From Sediminihaliea albiluteola (GTDB lineage: Bacteria; Pseudomonadota; Gammaproteobacteria; Pseudomonadales; Halieaceae): a stretch of DNA of 64,000 nucleotides. The DNA lies in assembly GCF_014077625.1 (NCBI RefSeq), contig NZ_JACFXU010000013.1:682001-746000 (forward strand), read 5' to 3'. The position numbers and the translations under genes are program-made. The notes below the pieces were generated by a model that did not search any database, was not told the DNA's origin, and saw only the letters and a program-made list of their open reading frames with translations. How positions within the stretch are numbered: position 1 is the first letter of the stretch; each line of letters starts with the position of its first letter. Shown piece by piece: positions 1 through 10,921 of this stretch.

Positions 1-513
1 TTCATAGTCGGGGTCGTTGACTAGGATCACTACGGTTTTGCCAGTGACATCGACATCGGCGTAGTCATTCCAGTCGCGTTCTGGGGCGTGAATGCCGTAA
101 CCGACAAAGACCATCTCGCTGTCTTTGACTTCGGTGCGCGGCGTCACCCGATCGCTGTAGAGCACCATCTGCGGGCCATACTGATAGCTCAGCTCCTGCT
201 CAGCCCCTTTAATCACCAGTGGACTGACGTTCTCAGCGGTAATTTCAACCAGTGGCACATCCTGAAACCAACTGCCATTATTGCCGGGCTTGATACCGGC
301 GGCGCTGAACTCTTTTTCTAAAAGGGCTAAGGTTTTCTCTTCACCGATAGTACCCGGAGCGCGGCCTTCAAAGGCATCGGAAGACAGCTCCTTGGTCAGG
401 CTCTTCATGGTATCCAGCGACAATTGCGGTGCATCGGCAGCGGCAACAGTGGTGGTGGCGCCAGCTAGCGTCAGGCAAAGTGCGGGCAGTAGTGTGCGAT
501 AGTGGCTGTGCAT
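1..513 (-). CDS. M28-family metallopeptidase with PA domain (C-terminal part outside window)
   Basis: The N-terminal 171 residues of a probable secreted zinc aminopeptidase. The protein opens with a signal peptide (hydrophobic stretch LLPALCLTLAGA, likely cleavage after the following Ala-rich segment near residue 25). The mature start (SLDTMKSLTKELSSDAFEGR, then PGTIGEEKTLALLEKEF) is the usual entry of M28 peptidases, where an autolysis/lid helix precedes the catalytic domain. The later FVGYGIHAPERDWNDY and VDVTGKTVVILVNDPDY are typical of the PA (protease-associated) insert in this family. The zinc ligands lie beyond the left edge, so catalytic competence cannot be judged. It is divergent from the Prc gene. 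Start chosen at the ATG directly before the signal peptide. Confidence 0.8.
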   Translation of the reverse strand, partial: MHSHYRTLLPALCLTLAGATTTVAAADAPQLSLDTMKSLTKELSSDAFEGRAPGTIGEEKTLALLEKEFSAAGIKPGNNGSWFQDVPLVEITAENVSPLVIKGAEQELSYQYGPQMVLYSDRVTPRTEVKDSEMVFVGYGIHAPERDWNDYADVDVTGKTVVILVNDPDYE

Positions 514-667
514 CAAATGGACTCTCAGCTGAAAATTGAGGGCCGATTGTTACACTTGGTCAGCACTAGCTCAAGTGCCGCTAACGCTGTAGCTATAGCA
601 GCGGTATAGCCAGCTGCCCAGCAGGCAGCGAACTTTCCCGCCACCAGCGGCTCTAAACTGATACTAT

Positions 668-695
668 TTGACGCTTTCAGACAGTGCTTTACACT
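668..695 (+). promoter_or_regulatory. Putative sigma70-type promoter for prc
   Basis: TTGACG and TACACT separated by 16 bp lie about 70 bp upstream of the prc start in the 251-bp divergent intergenic region. The -35 is good and the -10 moderate (4 of 6). Inferred by eye only. Confidence 0.4.
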
Positions 696-764
696 GACTT
701 GCCGCTGGATTTTAGCTCCAGCCCGATAACAAGCGACACGACCAGTCACTGAGGTAAACTTATT

Positions 765-2921
765 TTGACACGCACCCTCCCCCTGTCGGTATTTGCGCAG
801 CGCTCATGGCGCAGCGCCTTCCTTGGCACCCTGCTGTTAATCCTGCTAGGCAGCACCACACCGGCCTTGGCCCTGATCGAATACAGCGACCTGCAGCGTG
901 AAACCATTGTCGAAATGATCGAACAGCTGGAAGAGCGCCACTATTCCAAGCTGCGCTACGATGACAACCTCTCCTCCCTGCACCTCGACAACTACATCAA
1001 TAGCCTCGACCGCGGCAAAATGTTCTTCACCGCCGCCGATCGGGCCGAGTTTGAGCAGTACCGCACTAATATGGACGAGGCTTTGCACGCCGGCTTATTA
1101 GATGCCGGCTTTACTATCTTCAACCGCTTTCAGCAGCGCCTCGAAGAGCGCCTCGCTGACCTGGTGGAAACCCTACCCGAGCGCATCGCCAAGATGGACT
1201 TCAGCATTGACGAAGAGTACATCATCGATAGTAAAGAGCAGCCCTGGGCCGCCTCCGACGCCGAGCTAGATGATCGCTGGCGCAAGCACTTAAAAAATCA
1301 GGTGCTCAGCCTGCGCATGACTGAAAAACCCGACGATGAAATCGCCGAGACCCTGGTGAAGCGCTACCGCAACCAGCTCCAGCGGGTAAAACAGTACAAC
1401 AATCAGGACGTCTTTCAGATCTACGCCAACGCCCTGACCGAACTCTATGACCCGCACACCAACTACCTCTCCCCGCGGCGCTCAGAGAACTTCAACATCA
1501 ATATGAGCCTGTCACTGGAAGGCATCGGCGCGGTATTACAGGCAGAGGACGAGTACACCAAAGTCGTGCGCCTAGTCGCTGCCGGCCCTGCAGATAAGCA
1601 AGGTGAGCTTAAACCTTCCGACCGTATTGTGGCCGTCGCCCAAGATACTGACGGTGAGTTTGAAGACGTGATTGGCTGGCGCCTAGATGAAGTGGTGGAG
1701 CTGATTCGCGGCCCCAAAGACTCCATCGTGCGCCTGCAGGTCCTGCCAGCCAAATCAGCTGCTACCGGTGAGCGCAAAACTATCACTATCGTGCGCAACA
1801 AGGTTAAGCTAGAAGAGCAGTCCGCCCAGAAGAAAGTGCTGGAAATCCCTAGCGGCGATAAAACCCTGAAAATCGGCGTAATCGACATCCCAGCTTTCTA
1901 TATCGACTTCGACGCCATGCGCCGCGGTGAAAAAGATTACAAAAGCACCACCCGGGATGTGAAGCGCCTACTCAAAGAGCTGCAAAACGAAGACCAAGTG
2001 GATGGCATTGTAGTCGACCTGCGCAACAACGGCGGCGGCTCCCTGCAAGAAGCCAACGAACTCACCGGCTTATTTATTGAGTACGGCCCCACCGTGCAGA
2101 TTCGTCACTCCTCACGCCGAGTGTGGCGCGATGGCAAACGCCTGCGCGGCCCCTACTACGAAGGCCCCTTAGTGGTCATGATCAACCGTCTCAGCGCCTC
2201 AGCCTCAGAAATTTTTGCCGGTGCGATACAGGACTACCAGCGCGGTATTGTGGTGGGCGATCGCTCCTTCGGTAAAGGCACCGTGCAAACCCTTATTCCC
2301 TTAACGGAAGGTCAGCTCAAGCTTACTGAGTCCAAGTTCTACCGCATCTCCGGGGATAGCACCCAGCACCGCGGCGTGGTGCCCGATGTCACCTTCCCCG
2401 CCATCTACGACCACGAAGAGATTGGCGAAAGTGCCTTGGACCACGCCCTGAGCTGGGATCAGATCAACCCAGTGCGGCACCGCAATTACGGTGACTTATC
2501 TAGCGTCGTACCAGAGCTGACCCGCTTATTCCAAAGCCGCAGCGAAAATAACCCAGACTTTGTCTACCTCGAAGACCAAGTCACCCTGGCCGATGAAAGC
2601 CGCGCCATCAAGTCCCTGCCGCTGAACGAAGCTGCCCGCAAAGCCCTGCGCGAAAGCCGCGAAGCCAAAGCCCTGGCCATTGAAAACAAGCGCCGCGCTG
2701 CCTTAGGGGAAGAGTTGCTCACCTCACTGGAATCTGAAGATAGCGCCGATGATGAGGAAAACCTCGCCGCAGAAGAGGCTTTAGCTGAAAATGATGAGGA
2801 AAACGACAGCAAAGACGACGTATTGCTCACCGAAGCAGGCAATATCTTAGTCGATGCCCTGCTGCTGAAAGAGCGCCGCTATGCACAGCATTCGCCTGAG
2901 GAGCTTGAGGCGACAGACTAA
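765..2921 (+). CDS. prc: Carboxy-terminal processing (tail-specific) protease Prc/Tsp
   Basis: Periplasmic S41A serine protease that degrades proteins with non-polar C-termini and trims cell-envelope proteins such as PBP3 and murein hydrolases. At 718 aa it is slightly longer than E. coli Prc. Signal peptide 1-36 (cleavage after ALA). The N-terminal Tsp domain is followed by a PDZ domain around 245-345 (LEGIGAVLQ, GPADKQGELKPSDRI). The protease core contains the NRLSASASEIFAGA motif, with Ser479 as nucleophile and Lys504 (FGKGTVQ) as general base, spaced as in E. coli. The C-terminal domain ends in an acidic, Glu/Asp-rich stretch (about 640-690). The start is TTG with GAGG 10 nt upstream; no better ATG exists. 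Expressed alone, divergent from the peptidase gene. Confidence 0.95.
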   Translation: MTRTLPLSVFAQRSWRSAFLGTLLLILLGSTTPALALIEYSDLQRETIVEMIEQLEERHYSKLRYDDNLSSLHLDNYINSLDRGKMFFTAADRAEFEQYRTNMDEALHAGLLDAGFTIFNRFQQRLEERLADLVETLPERIAKMDFSIDEEYIIDSKEQPWAASDAELDDRWRKHLKNQVLSLRMTEKPDDEIAETLVKRYRNQLQRVKQYNNQDVFQIYANALTELYDPHTNYLSPRRSENFNINMSLSLEGIGAVLQAEDEYTKVVRLVAAGPADKQGELKPSDRIVAVAQDTDGEFEDVIGWRLDEVVELIRGPKDSIVRLQVLPAKSAATGERKTITIVRNKVKLEEQSAQKKVLEIPSGDKTLKIGVIDIPAFYIDFDAMRRGEKDYKSTTRDVKRLLKELQNEDQVDGIVVDLRNNGGGSLQEANELTGLFIEYGPTVQIRHSSRRVWRDGKRLRGPYYEGPLVVMINRLSASASEIFAGAIQDYQRGIVVGDRSFGKGTVQTLIPLTEGQLKLTESKFYRISGDSTQHRGVVPDVTFPAIYDHEEIGESALDHALSWDQINPVRHRNYGDLSSVVPELTRLFQSRSENNPDFVYLEDQVTLADESRAIKSLPLNEAARKALRESREAKALAIENKRRAALGEELLTSLESEDSADDEENLAAEEALAENDEENDSKDDVLLTEAGNILVDALLLKERRYAQHSPEELEATD

Positions 2922-2929
2922 ATAAAAGC

Positions 2930-2959
2930 GGCCGGCTCTCCTCTTTAAGAGAGCCGGCC
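2930..2959. terminator. Hairpin after prc
   Basis: Perfect 11-bp stem GGCCGGCTCTC/GAGAGCCGGCC with an 8-nt loop starts 8 nt after the prc stop codon. No T-run follows on the + strand; an A-rich tract precedes it, giving a U-tract when read on the - strand. It may terminate or stabilise transcripts from either side. Confidence 0.6.
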
Positions 2960-3329
2960 CACCTTTCAGCCTAGCTGTACATCCCCTACTCCCTATCTAG
3001 CTCCACTAATCAAGGTGGAGGGGGTTAGTTGGCTCAGCGCCTATAACTGGCCACGACTAGTGTCTCTAGCCTCTAGCCTCTAGCCTCTAGCCTCTAGCTC
3101 AGTATCCCATGCTTTAAAACACAAACCTTAGTGAACAAACCACAGGCATAAAAGAGTCCGCATCCAATAGGCACGGCCTTTTGTAGTGTCGTGAGCCGCG
3201 GTTATTTAAGCCACTACTTACAGAAAGCAGTTATAGTAAGAACGTCAGCCTGAGACAGATGACCTGCAGTATTCATTATACTCAAACTTCTACAACTAAA
3301 ACGGAGCAGTTGTTAAGAAGTGGCAGCGA
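2960..3329. other. Intergenic region between convergent prc and cysG
   Basis: 370 bp without a credible gene. It holds a second small hairpin at 3001-3020 (CTCCAC/GTGGAG, 8-nt loop) and the heptamer array listed separately. The rest is unremarkable AT-balanced sequence. Confidence 0.6.
3064..3098. repeat. Tandem heptamer CTCTAGC x5
   Basis: Five perfect head-to-tail copies of CTCTAGC in the prc-cysG intergenic space. The array is non-coding and CTAG-rich, and copy number is likely variable through slippage (inference). Confidence 0.9.
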
Positions 3330-4715
3330 CTAACCTTCCTCTGCAAACCAAGCCAATTCGCGATGTAATCGAACCACATTGCCAACAATAATCAAAGTTG
3401 GGGCTTGTGGCTTCGCTTCTGCCACAATGGCTTCAATAGTCGCCAGTGTACCAACCAGCGTCTTCTGGGTGGGTAAGGTCGCTTGCTCTACCAGGGCCAC
3501 TGGTGTCTCTAGCGCTCGACCATGGGTTTGTAATTGGGTGCAAATTTCACCCAAACCCACCAAGCCCATATAGAAGACCAAGGTTTCTGTCTCAGAGAGA
3601 AACTCGCTCCAGTCGTGCCTAACTTCATTGCCTTTCAAGTAGCCCGCCACAAAACGCACGGATTGGGCGTAATCGCGATGGGTTAAGGGAATGCCTGCAT
3701 AACAAGCTGCACCGCTCGCAGCCGTGATACCCGGCACTACCTGAAAAGGAATATGGTGCTGAAATAAGAGCTCAATCTCCTCCCCACCCCGGCCAAAAAT
3801 AAAGGGGTCGCCGCCTTTTAAGCGCGCAACTCGCTTACCCTGCTGGGCCAGTTCTAGCAACTGCCGGTTAATATCTTGCTGAGGCACCGCATGGTCCGCG
3901 CGCCGTTTGCCCACATAAACCCGCTCGGCATCCCGCCGCGCCATATCCACAATCGCAGGATTCACTAAGCGATCGTAGAGCACCACATCAGCGCGCTGTA
4001 AGAGTCGTGCTGCCTTAAAGGTCATTAGGTCTGGGTCGCCAGGGCCAGCACCAATCAAGTAGACTTCGCCTTGCTTTAGCGTAGCTAAGTCAGCTAGCTG
4101 CTCACGCATGAGTTTTTCTGCTTCAGCTTCCCGCCCTGCCAGTACCAACTCGGCAACAGCACCGTCTACCATCTCTTCAAGAAACAGCCTTCGCGGCCCT
4201 TCCTCGTGAATACGCTCATTAATCAAGGGCCGCATACGCCCAGCAAATTCCGCCAAGCGTCCGCTGGCCGCAGGCAGCAACGCTTCAATATCACGTCGCA
4301 CTTTACGCGCTAAAACTGGGCTATGGCCGCTACTGCTCACTGCAACCAACAAAGGGCTGCGATCCACAATAGCAGGGAAAATAAAGCTGCACAGTTCAGG
4401 GGTATCCACCACATTGACAGGTAGACCCAAAGCGCCAGCATCCTGATGCACCTGGGCATTCACAGCTTTATCGGGCGTCGCTGCAATTACCAAGCTTTGT
4501 CCTTTAATATGCTCGGAAGCATACCTGCTTTGCAGCCACAGGCCTTTATGCTGCTCCAGCAACACAGCTAATTCAGCAGAAACCTCTGGCGCAACGACTG
4601 TCAGATACGCCCCCGCTCGCAACAGCAAACGAGCCTTACGCGTAGCTACTTTACCACCACCGACTAATAAGACATTCACAGCCTGTAGGCGTAAGCAAAT
4701 AGGCAGGTATTCCAC
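3330..4715 (-). CDS. cysG: Siroheme synthase CysG (fused dehydrogenase/ferrochelatase and uroporphyrinogen-III methyltransferase)
   Basis: Makes siroheme from uroporphyrinogen III for sulfite and nitrite reductases. At 461 aa it has the usual length. The N-terminal half is the SirC-type NAD-dependent precorrin-2 dehydrogenase/ferrochelatase, with Rossmann motif LLVGGGKVATRKA (residues 15-27) and the SSSGHSPVLARKVR segment that lines its active site. The C-terminal half (from about 215) is the SAM-dependent SUMT: VYLIGAGPGDPDLMT, YDRLV, GKRRADH, LKGGDPFIFGRGGEE and GITAASGAACYAGIPLTHRD. It lies 6 nt downstream of serS and is probably co-transcribed; serS-cysG order is conserved in pseudomonads. 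It ends in TAG, showing that TAG is a genuine stop here. Confidence 0.97.
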   Translation of the reverse strand: MEYLPICLRLQAVNVLLVGGGKVATRKARLLLRAGAYLTVVAPEVSAELAVLLEQHKGLWLQSRYASEHIKGQSLVIAATPDKAVNAQVHQDAGALGLPVNVVDTPELCSFIFPAIVDRSPLLVAVSSSGHSPVLARKVRRDIEALLPAASGRLAEFAGRMRPLINERIHEEGPRRLFLEEMVDGAVAELVLAGREAEAEKLMREQLADLATLKQGEVYLIGAGPGDPDLMTFKAARLLQRADVVLYDRLVNPAIVDMARRDAERVYVGKRRADHAVPQQDINRQLLELAQQGKRVARLKGGDPFIFGRGGEEIELLFQHHIPFQVVPGITAASGAACYAGIPLTHRDYAQSVRFVAGYLKGNEVRHDWSEFLSETETLVFYMGLVGLGEICTQLQTHGRALETPVALVEQATLPTQKTLVGTLATIEAIVAEAKPQAPTLIIVGNVVRLHRELAWFAEEG

Positions 4716-4721
4716 GTTTTT

Positions 4722-6065
<1,344 letters not shown>

Positions 6066-6111
6066 CTATTGTAATGCTTTGCTTAGGCCAAGGTACAGAA
6101 TGTAAAGATTA

Positions 6112-6137
6112 AAGCCCCTACTGGATAGTAGAGGCTT
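6112..6137 (-). terminator. Rho-independent terminator closing the polysaccharide gene run
   Basis: On the - strand the stem AAGCCTCTACT/AGTAGGGGCTT (one G-U pair, 4-nt loop) is followed by TTTAATCTTT. It lies 44 nt after the stop of the last glycosyltransferase gene and before serS, separating the two transcription units. Confidence 0.75.
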
Positions 6138-6180
6138 AAAAAATGATATCCAGATAAAGCCTGCTCGTTTCTGTTTTTAA

Positions 6181-7344
6181 TTAGTGCTTACTTACCTCAC
6201 GGATAGCTTTTAAAGTAGCATCCACAACCACTTGTTCACTAAAGTTTTCCTCAACATTCTTACGTGCCGCTCCCCCCATAGCTTCTCGCTCATGAACAGG
6301 TAAATGGAGCATTTTTGTCAAGGCCTGAACCAAAGACTCGACGCTGCGAGCTTCACAAAGAAAACCATTCTCACCATCAGTGATCACATGGCGACAACCC
6401 GGCACATCAGTAGCTACTGATGGTAGGCCCATGGCGCCGGCCTCTAACAAAGAACGAGGCAAACCCTCCCGGTAAGATGGCAGCACCACACAATCAACCT
6501 GTGCAAGCACCTCCTCCATTGCATCTGTGGGACCTAACCATTCAATAAAAGGCTCATTAGCCCAACTCTCTAATTGAGACTCTGTAATGGCAGACACATT
6601 GCTAACGCCTGCAAAGCCACATAGCCACAGCACAGCTTTTTCACCACCAAGATGGAGCTGTGTTATCGCCTCAACTAGCTCATGCAGACCTTTGTCAGCC
6701 AGCATTCGGCCGGCATAAAGGAAACGGAAGGGACCATGGTTAGCCTGACGTATTACTGGATTAAAACGCTCTAGGTTTACCCCTGACCCAGGCAAAAGTA
6801 CAAGGCGATCGTTTGGCACAAGATTATTATTGATCAGAAGTTGCATATCTTCCGCATTTTGGCAGAAAACTCGCTGTGCTAAAGGCTGGCTGGTTTTATA
6901 GAGTAATCGCACAATCCAGGCGACAGGGCCCGTTCGGATGAATGCAGTCCCTAAACCAGACACATTATTTATAACTGGAATACCAAGAATACGGGCAGCC
7001 CAAGTGCCATATACGTTGTTTTTAATAGTGAAGTGTAATGCAGCAACTGGGCGTAAACGACGGTAATGTCGCCAAAATTGAACAACCAGACCGATATCTT
7101 TAATTGGGTTAGATCCCTGATTGTCCATACGTATAGGCTGCCATTCACAGCCTAATTCTGGTAAACGGGCGCTATAATCATCCTCTGGTGATAGACAGAC
7201 TACGCGATAGCCTTCGGCTAACAAGCGACCTATAGTTGATGCACGAAAGTTGTAAAGGTACCAAGAAGTATTTGCTGATAACGTAATTAAATTATGCTTA
7301 ATCGTTATATTTACTACCGAAACGGTCAAAAGTAAGCCCCTCAA
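6181..7344 (-). CDS. GT4-family glycosyltransferase
   Basis: Cytoplasmic GT-B glycosyltransferase that probably adds one sugar to a lipid-linked repeat unit. The N-terminal acceptor domain begins with the common SANTSWYLYNFR signature; the NVSGLGTAF and LLPGSGVNLERFNP segments precede the donor domain with FLYAGRMLADKGLHELVEA and the E-x7-E-type region LPSYREGLPRSLLEAGAMGLP. Length (about 380 aa) is normal. The longest frame starts at a TTG; the TTG 15 nt further in, with GAGGGG 7 nt upstream, is a better start. It is the last gene of the leftward polysaccharide run. The donor sugar cannot be predicted; its NVSGLGTAF type is common in GalNAc/bacillosaminyl transferase-like enzymes (weak inference). 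Confidence 0.88.
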   Translation of the reverse strand: MRGLLLTVSVVNITIKHNLITLSANTSWYLYNFRASTIGRLLAEGYRVVCLSPEDDYSARLPELGCEWQPIRMDNQGSNPIKDIGLVVQFWRHYRRLRPVAALHFTIKNNVYGTWAARILGIPVINNVSGLGTAFIRTGPVAWIVRLLYKTSQPLAQRVFCQNAEDMQLLINNNLVPNDRLVLLPGSGVNLERFNPVIRQANHGPFRFLYAGRMLADKGLHELVEAITQLHLGGEKAVLWLCGFAGVSNVSAITESQLESWANEPFIEWLGPTDAMEEVLAQVDCVVLPSYREGLPRSLLEAGAMGLPSVATDVPGCRHVITDGENGFLCEARSVESLVQALTKMLHLPVHEREAMGGAARKNVEENFSEQVVVDATLKAIREVSKH

Positions 7345-7399
7345 AAAACCAAAAATTATAATTGTATCTTTTCAGGTGCTACCTGTAAGTTCATTCTAT

Positions 7400-8473
7400 T
7401 CATAACACTTCAAAGGGGTAGAACTTATAAGGAATCCAAGCATATGAAACACGCCCGGCAAACAACCAAGTGAACTGTACAAAAAAGCAATATAAAACAA
7501 GTATATAAATAAGAAAACCTTTGAACCGGCTGCCACCTAATGCACGCGGAATATGTGATATAACAAAAAGCTGCAAAGGCAATAGGTAAAGCGCTATACG
7601 ATCAATTGCAGTAGTGGCCGGAGAAACTAATAGCAAGAATAGACATACAACTGAAGCATATGAAAACAAAAGCATCATTTTGTATTCACTACTCTTAATT
7701 TTAAATTTATTCTTGAAGGTCAAAAAAAATATTGCAGGGAAAAAGCACATAAGGACACGTATTAGTGCACCTGTTGAATGATACTCTGATAAAACGTAGT
7801 TTTTATATAGCGCGTCAACAGAATCACTTAACAATGTGAAATATAATAGTAAAGATAGAACTAGCAACAAAAAAGCTCTAAATATTTTGTGCTTTGTATT
7901 CATCAATAAAGCTACTGGTATCAAAATTATGGCTGTTTTATGAAACAATGAGGCAATAACGATGGATGTAATGAAGCCCAAAAGCCCTCTATGAATCAAG
8001 AAATAAAAAGCCAACATGGACAAACCAATTGCAACTGACTGCCTAGTATATCCCATGGATATTACGATCACTAAATAAGGTATAGCAGCGAGCAACGCAA
8101 GTGATGGGCGAGGTTGCATCTGACAAAAACTATTTAAGCCAAGCAAGAACAGTAAACCACAAACCAAGTTAACACCGTAAATGCCAAAGCCAAGATTATA
8201 TGACAAGTAGTTTAGTAACCTATAACCTGGGTCACTCATAGTGAGGACATCGCGAAATGATGCAATATCCATTCTTTCATAAGCATCTAAATAAGAAAAC
8301 CAATCACCACCAACCTCATGTCGAAAACCAACCAAGATAAAAATTAGGAAAAGAGTTACTGCATAAACAGGTGAAAAGTCTCCAATTTTAATTTTTTTGC
8401 CATTGTATATCCTATCTTTTTCGGTATAAACGGATAACAGTGCCAAAACAAACAAAAACCAGTATACATGCAT
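7400..8473 (-). CDS. EpsG-family membrane protein, probable Wzy-type polysaccharide polymerase
   Basis: A 357-aa polytopic inner-membrane protein with about ten hydrophobic segments. The signature GFRHEVGGDWFSYLDAYERM near residue 50 is the conserved motif of EpsG/Wzy-like polymerases (FR...GtD...Y). These polymerise lipid-linked repeat units at the periplasmic face in Wzx/Wzy-dependent pathways. It sits between a glycosyltransferase and a CapK-like gene and is the only polymerase candidate in the locus, partnering the Wzx flippase at 19.4-20.7 kb. Codon use is AT-rich compared with the flanking housekeeping genes, as is usual for serotype loci. Start ATG is followed by a clear first membrane helix. 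Confidence 0.85.
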   Translation of the reverse strand: MHVYWFLFVLALLSVYTEKDRIYNGKKIKIGDFSPVYAVTLFLIFILVGFRHEVGGDWFSYLDAYERMDIASFRDVLTMSDPGYRLLNYLSYNLGFGIYGVNLVCGLLFLLGLNSFCQMQPRPSLALLAAIPYLVIVISMGYTRQSVAIGLSMLAFYFLIHRGLLGFITSIVIASLFHKTAIILIPVALLMNTKHKIFRAFLLLVLSLLLYFTLLSDSVDALYKNYVLSEYHSTGALIRVLMCFFPAIFFLTFKNKFKIKSSEYKMMLLFSYASVVCLFLLLVSPATTAIDRIALYLLPLQLFVISHIPRALGGSRFKGFLIYILVLYCFFVQFTWLFAGRVSYAWIPYKFYPFEVL

Positions 8474-8484
8474 ATAAAACCTTC

Positions 8485-9819
8485 CTAATCAATAAGATTT
8501 TTCACTATACGAAACTTTCCACTTTTCTCAGTGGGTATTGATTTTACAAGGTTAAATACAAAGCGAACTTCAGCTCCCATCCTTGCTCGAAGAGCTGAAA
8601 TAAATTTTTCTTTTTGAAAGGAGTTAAATTTAGGACCAGGTACAACAAATATTTCAATCTCGTCTAACGTGCGCTGAACAATTTGAAAACAAATTATTCC
8701 ATCAACACCTTTTGTCGAGTTACTTATATTTCCCAAATTCACTTGACCATACTCAGGTGAAACTAGAAAATCATTTGATCTTCCATCAATGGAATCAACA
8801 ATGGGAAATGTACTACCGCAAGAACAATGTTGTCTCGATGAAAGAGCAACACTATCACCGATCTTATAACGGATTAAAGGGGTACCATGCGTTGTAAAAG
8901 AAGTAACCAATAGCTGCCCCCTAATGCAAGGATTAAAATCATCATCTACAACTTCAAATATACCAGTTAAAGGATGGATATGTTTATTTGATTCCTTACA
9001 CTCTAAAATGAATGGAGCACCCTCAGACGAAGCATATTGATCCCTCAAATTACAACCCAAAACTTCTTCTATAACTGCTCGATGTTCAGCTAATACAGTT
9101 TCTGCTGTTGGAAAAAAAACTTTGACCAGACCTGGGTAAGTTGCTCCACGTTCCTTAGCCATTTTACAAATTAAAAAAACACTAGAAGGAAACCCAACAA
9201 TAAACTCAGGCTTAAAGTCACATAAGGCATTCCAGTAAGTAACAAAGTTTTTTTCATTTATATGGAAAGTTGAAAAAAAACGAATTTTATTGATCCAATC
9301 GTCTCTAAAACAAATACCGCTATCGACATCTTTTTGCGTAACTAAATCTTTACCACTAAACCAAGCTGTTCTTTTTCCTAACTCATAACCGTGAAGGGAG
9401 CGAAAATTATCTAAAATAGCATACCTTTCTTGAATGTCCTTTTTTGTGTAGACCACTTTCATCGAGGCACCAGTAGTACCTCCGGTGTAGCTAACCAGCC
9501 CCTTTGAATCGGTTATAGTCTGAATTTTATCTAAATAATTGATTAAATCTTCTTTTTCTAAGATGGGAAACTCAGAAAGCAACTTGTTCTTGCAACCTGC
9601 GTACCAAGCCGAATTGCTTGTTGCAAACAGTAAAAATTTTTCTAATTTATCTTGCTGTAATTTTGACCATTCCGGCTTATCGAGCTTATCAAAACTTTTG
9701 TATACTGCACGGAGCTGCTTGTACTGCCCTCCATGACGTACCTTATACTGATAGGTGTTATAGATAGATATAATTAGACTTTGCACCCAACCTGGGAGCA
9801 TCTTGAAATACTTGTTCAA
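8485..9819 (-). CDS. CapK / phenylacetate-CoA ligase-like adenylate-forming enzyme
   Basis: A 444-aa ANL-superfamily protein of the CapK type found in capsule and O-antigen loci. Visible motifs: the phosphate loop SYTGGTTGASMK (about 110-122), PTAETVL, the YASSEGAPFI adenylate-binding segment, and CSCGSTFPIVDSIDGRSNDF (hinge/Cys-rich region) before the small C-terminal domain. Such proteins probably activate a carboxylic acid as an acyl-adenylate for polysaccharide decoration; the substrate is unknown. The neighbouring gene is a broken CapA-like gene, 1 nt away, so the two probably formed a unit. The frame is complete and has no visible damage. Confidence 0.82.
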   Translation of the reverse strand: MNKYFKMLPGWVQSLIISIYNTYQYKVRHGGQYKQLRAVYKSFDKLDKPEWSKLQQDKLEKFLLFATSNSAWYAGCKNKLLSEFPILEKEDLINYLDKIQTITDSKGLVSYTGGTTGASMKVVYTKKDIQERYAILDNFRSLHGYELGKRTAWFSGKDLVTQKDVDSGICFRDDWINKIRFFSTFHINEKNFVTYWNALCDFKPEFIVGFPSSVFLICKMAKERGATYPGLVKVFFPTAETVLAEHRAVIEEVLGCNLRDQYASSEGAPFILECKESNKHIHPLTGIFEVVDDDFNPCIRGQLLVTSFTTHGTPLIRYKIGDSVALSSRQHCSCGSTFPIVDSIDGRSNDFLVSPEYGQVNLGNISNSTKGVDGIICFQIVQRTLDEIEIFVVPGPKFNSFQKEKFISALRARMGAEVRFVFNLVKSIPTEKSGKFRIVKNLID

Positions 9820-9820
9820 G

Positions 9821-10921
9821 TTATGCCTTTAAATAATTGACGAAATTTGATCTATATAACTTTGCGTTGCGCCTTGAATTGAGTGCTAGCTTTAGATAAT
9901 GAATATTTAATCTTTTAAGATACCATTCCAAATCTCGACTTGCCGTTCGTTTTTTCTTATGTCTTTTGAGAATTTCGCTGCGTTCCTTAATGAAGTCATC
10001 TAATGCTCTATCAACTAAGCTATTTCGTACAGTAGTTATAAAGTTATCTTTTTCAGGAGTTAATAATTCAAAAGCAATATCTCCAATTTTGAACCAAAAC
10101 AATTCAACCTTGTGTACTAGATTGTTTGTGATATTTAAAATTGGGATTAAACATATTTTATTCTGCTCTGACATTGTTACTAAAGGCTGGGAAGAGACTT
10201 GACTGTATACATCATCAAAACAAAAGTTTCCAAGGCTATAAAAAATGTGAGAGTCATCAATAGTTTCGTAGGATTGGGGCACGTGGGGATGATGGCCATA
10301 GTGGATATAAGGGACCTTTTTTGAGATTCTCCTAGCAAATAGATAGTCCATTTTACCGGGCAAATGGACATGCTCCAGTCCACTATGAAATGACAGTATA
10401 TTTAAGAATCCATCCGCGTGATTTTTAGATAAGGCGGACTCTATCTCTGGTACGCATGCTACATTTACCCCTTTTTCCCCAATATCATCATGCATATAAA
10501 GATAAACTGGATTTTAATCCATGTTACAATAACCAGAGAGAGCAATCTTGGAATTACCGAACTCTATAAATGCTTGTTTATTAGCAACTCCAAAGTATTC
10601 AATACCTAGGTTTTCTAAAAGATCTATTGTCAGGTCATACCCTTCTTCACCATAATCACCAGTATGATTATTGGCTAAATTCACATGGGTTAATTGCAAT
10701 GATTTTAATTTAAATATGTCTTTTTCATCTGAAAAAATACACGCTGACTTTTCTCTAAATTCCTTCCTTTCCTTTGAGAAAGGAACCTCTAGATTACCTA
10801 CAACAAAATCGCAGTCATGGATTATATTTAAATACTCACGATAATATTCAGTAAATTGCTCGTCACTCATTTGAGCAAAGCGACCGAATATGCCTATGTC
10901 GCCTAGTAATGCAATCCTCAT
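9821..10921 (-). pseudogene. CapA-like (poly-gamma-glutamate/capsule biosynthesis) gene interrupted by one in-frame TAA
   Basis: A metallophosphatase-like CapA family protein of about 366 codons. The first 135 codons (ALLGDIGIFGRF, GNLEVPFSKE, VNLANNHTGDYGEEG) end at TAA (10514-10516). The same frame continues without shift through FHSGLEHVHLPGKMDY, GHHPHVPQSYE and FYSLGNFCFDD, the conserved C-terminal CapA motifs. The two halves therefore differ from an intact gene by a single codon, probably a former CAA Gln or GAA/AAA codon. It overlaps the upstream broken glycosyltransferase by 4 nt (ATGA). Either a recent nonsense mutation or a base-call error; the other damaged genes nearby favour real decay. 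Confidence 0.85.
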
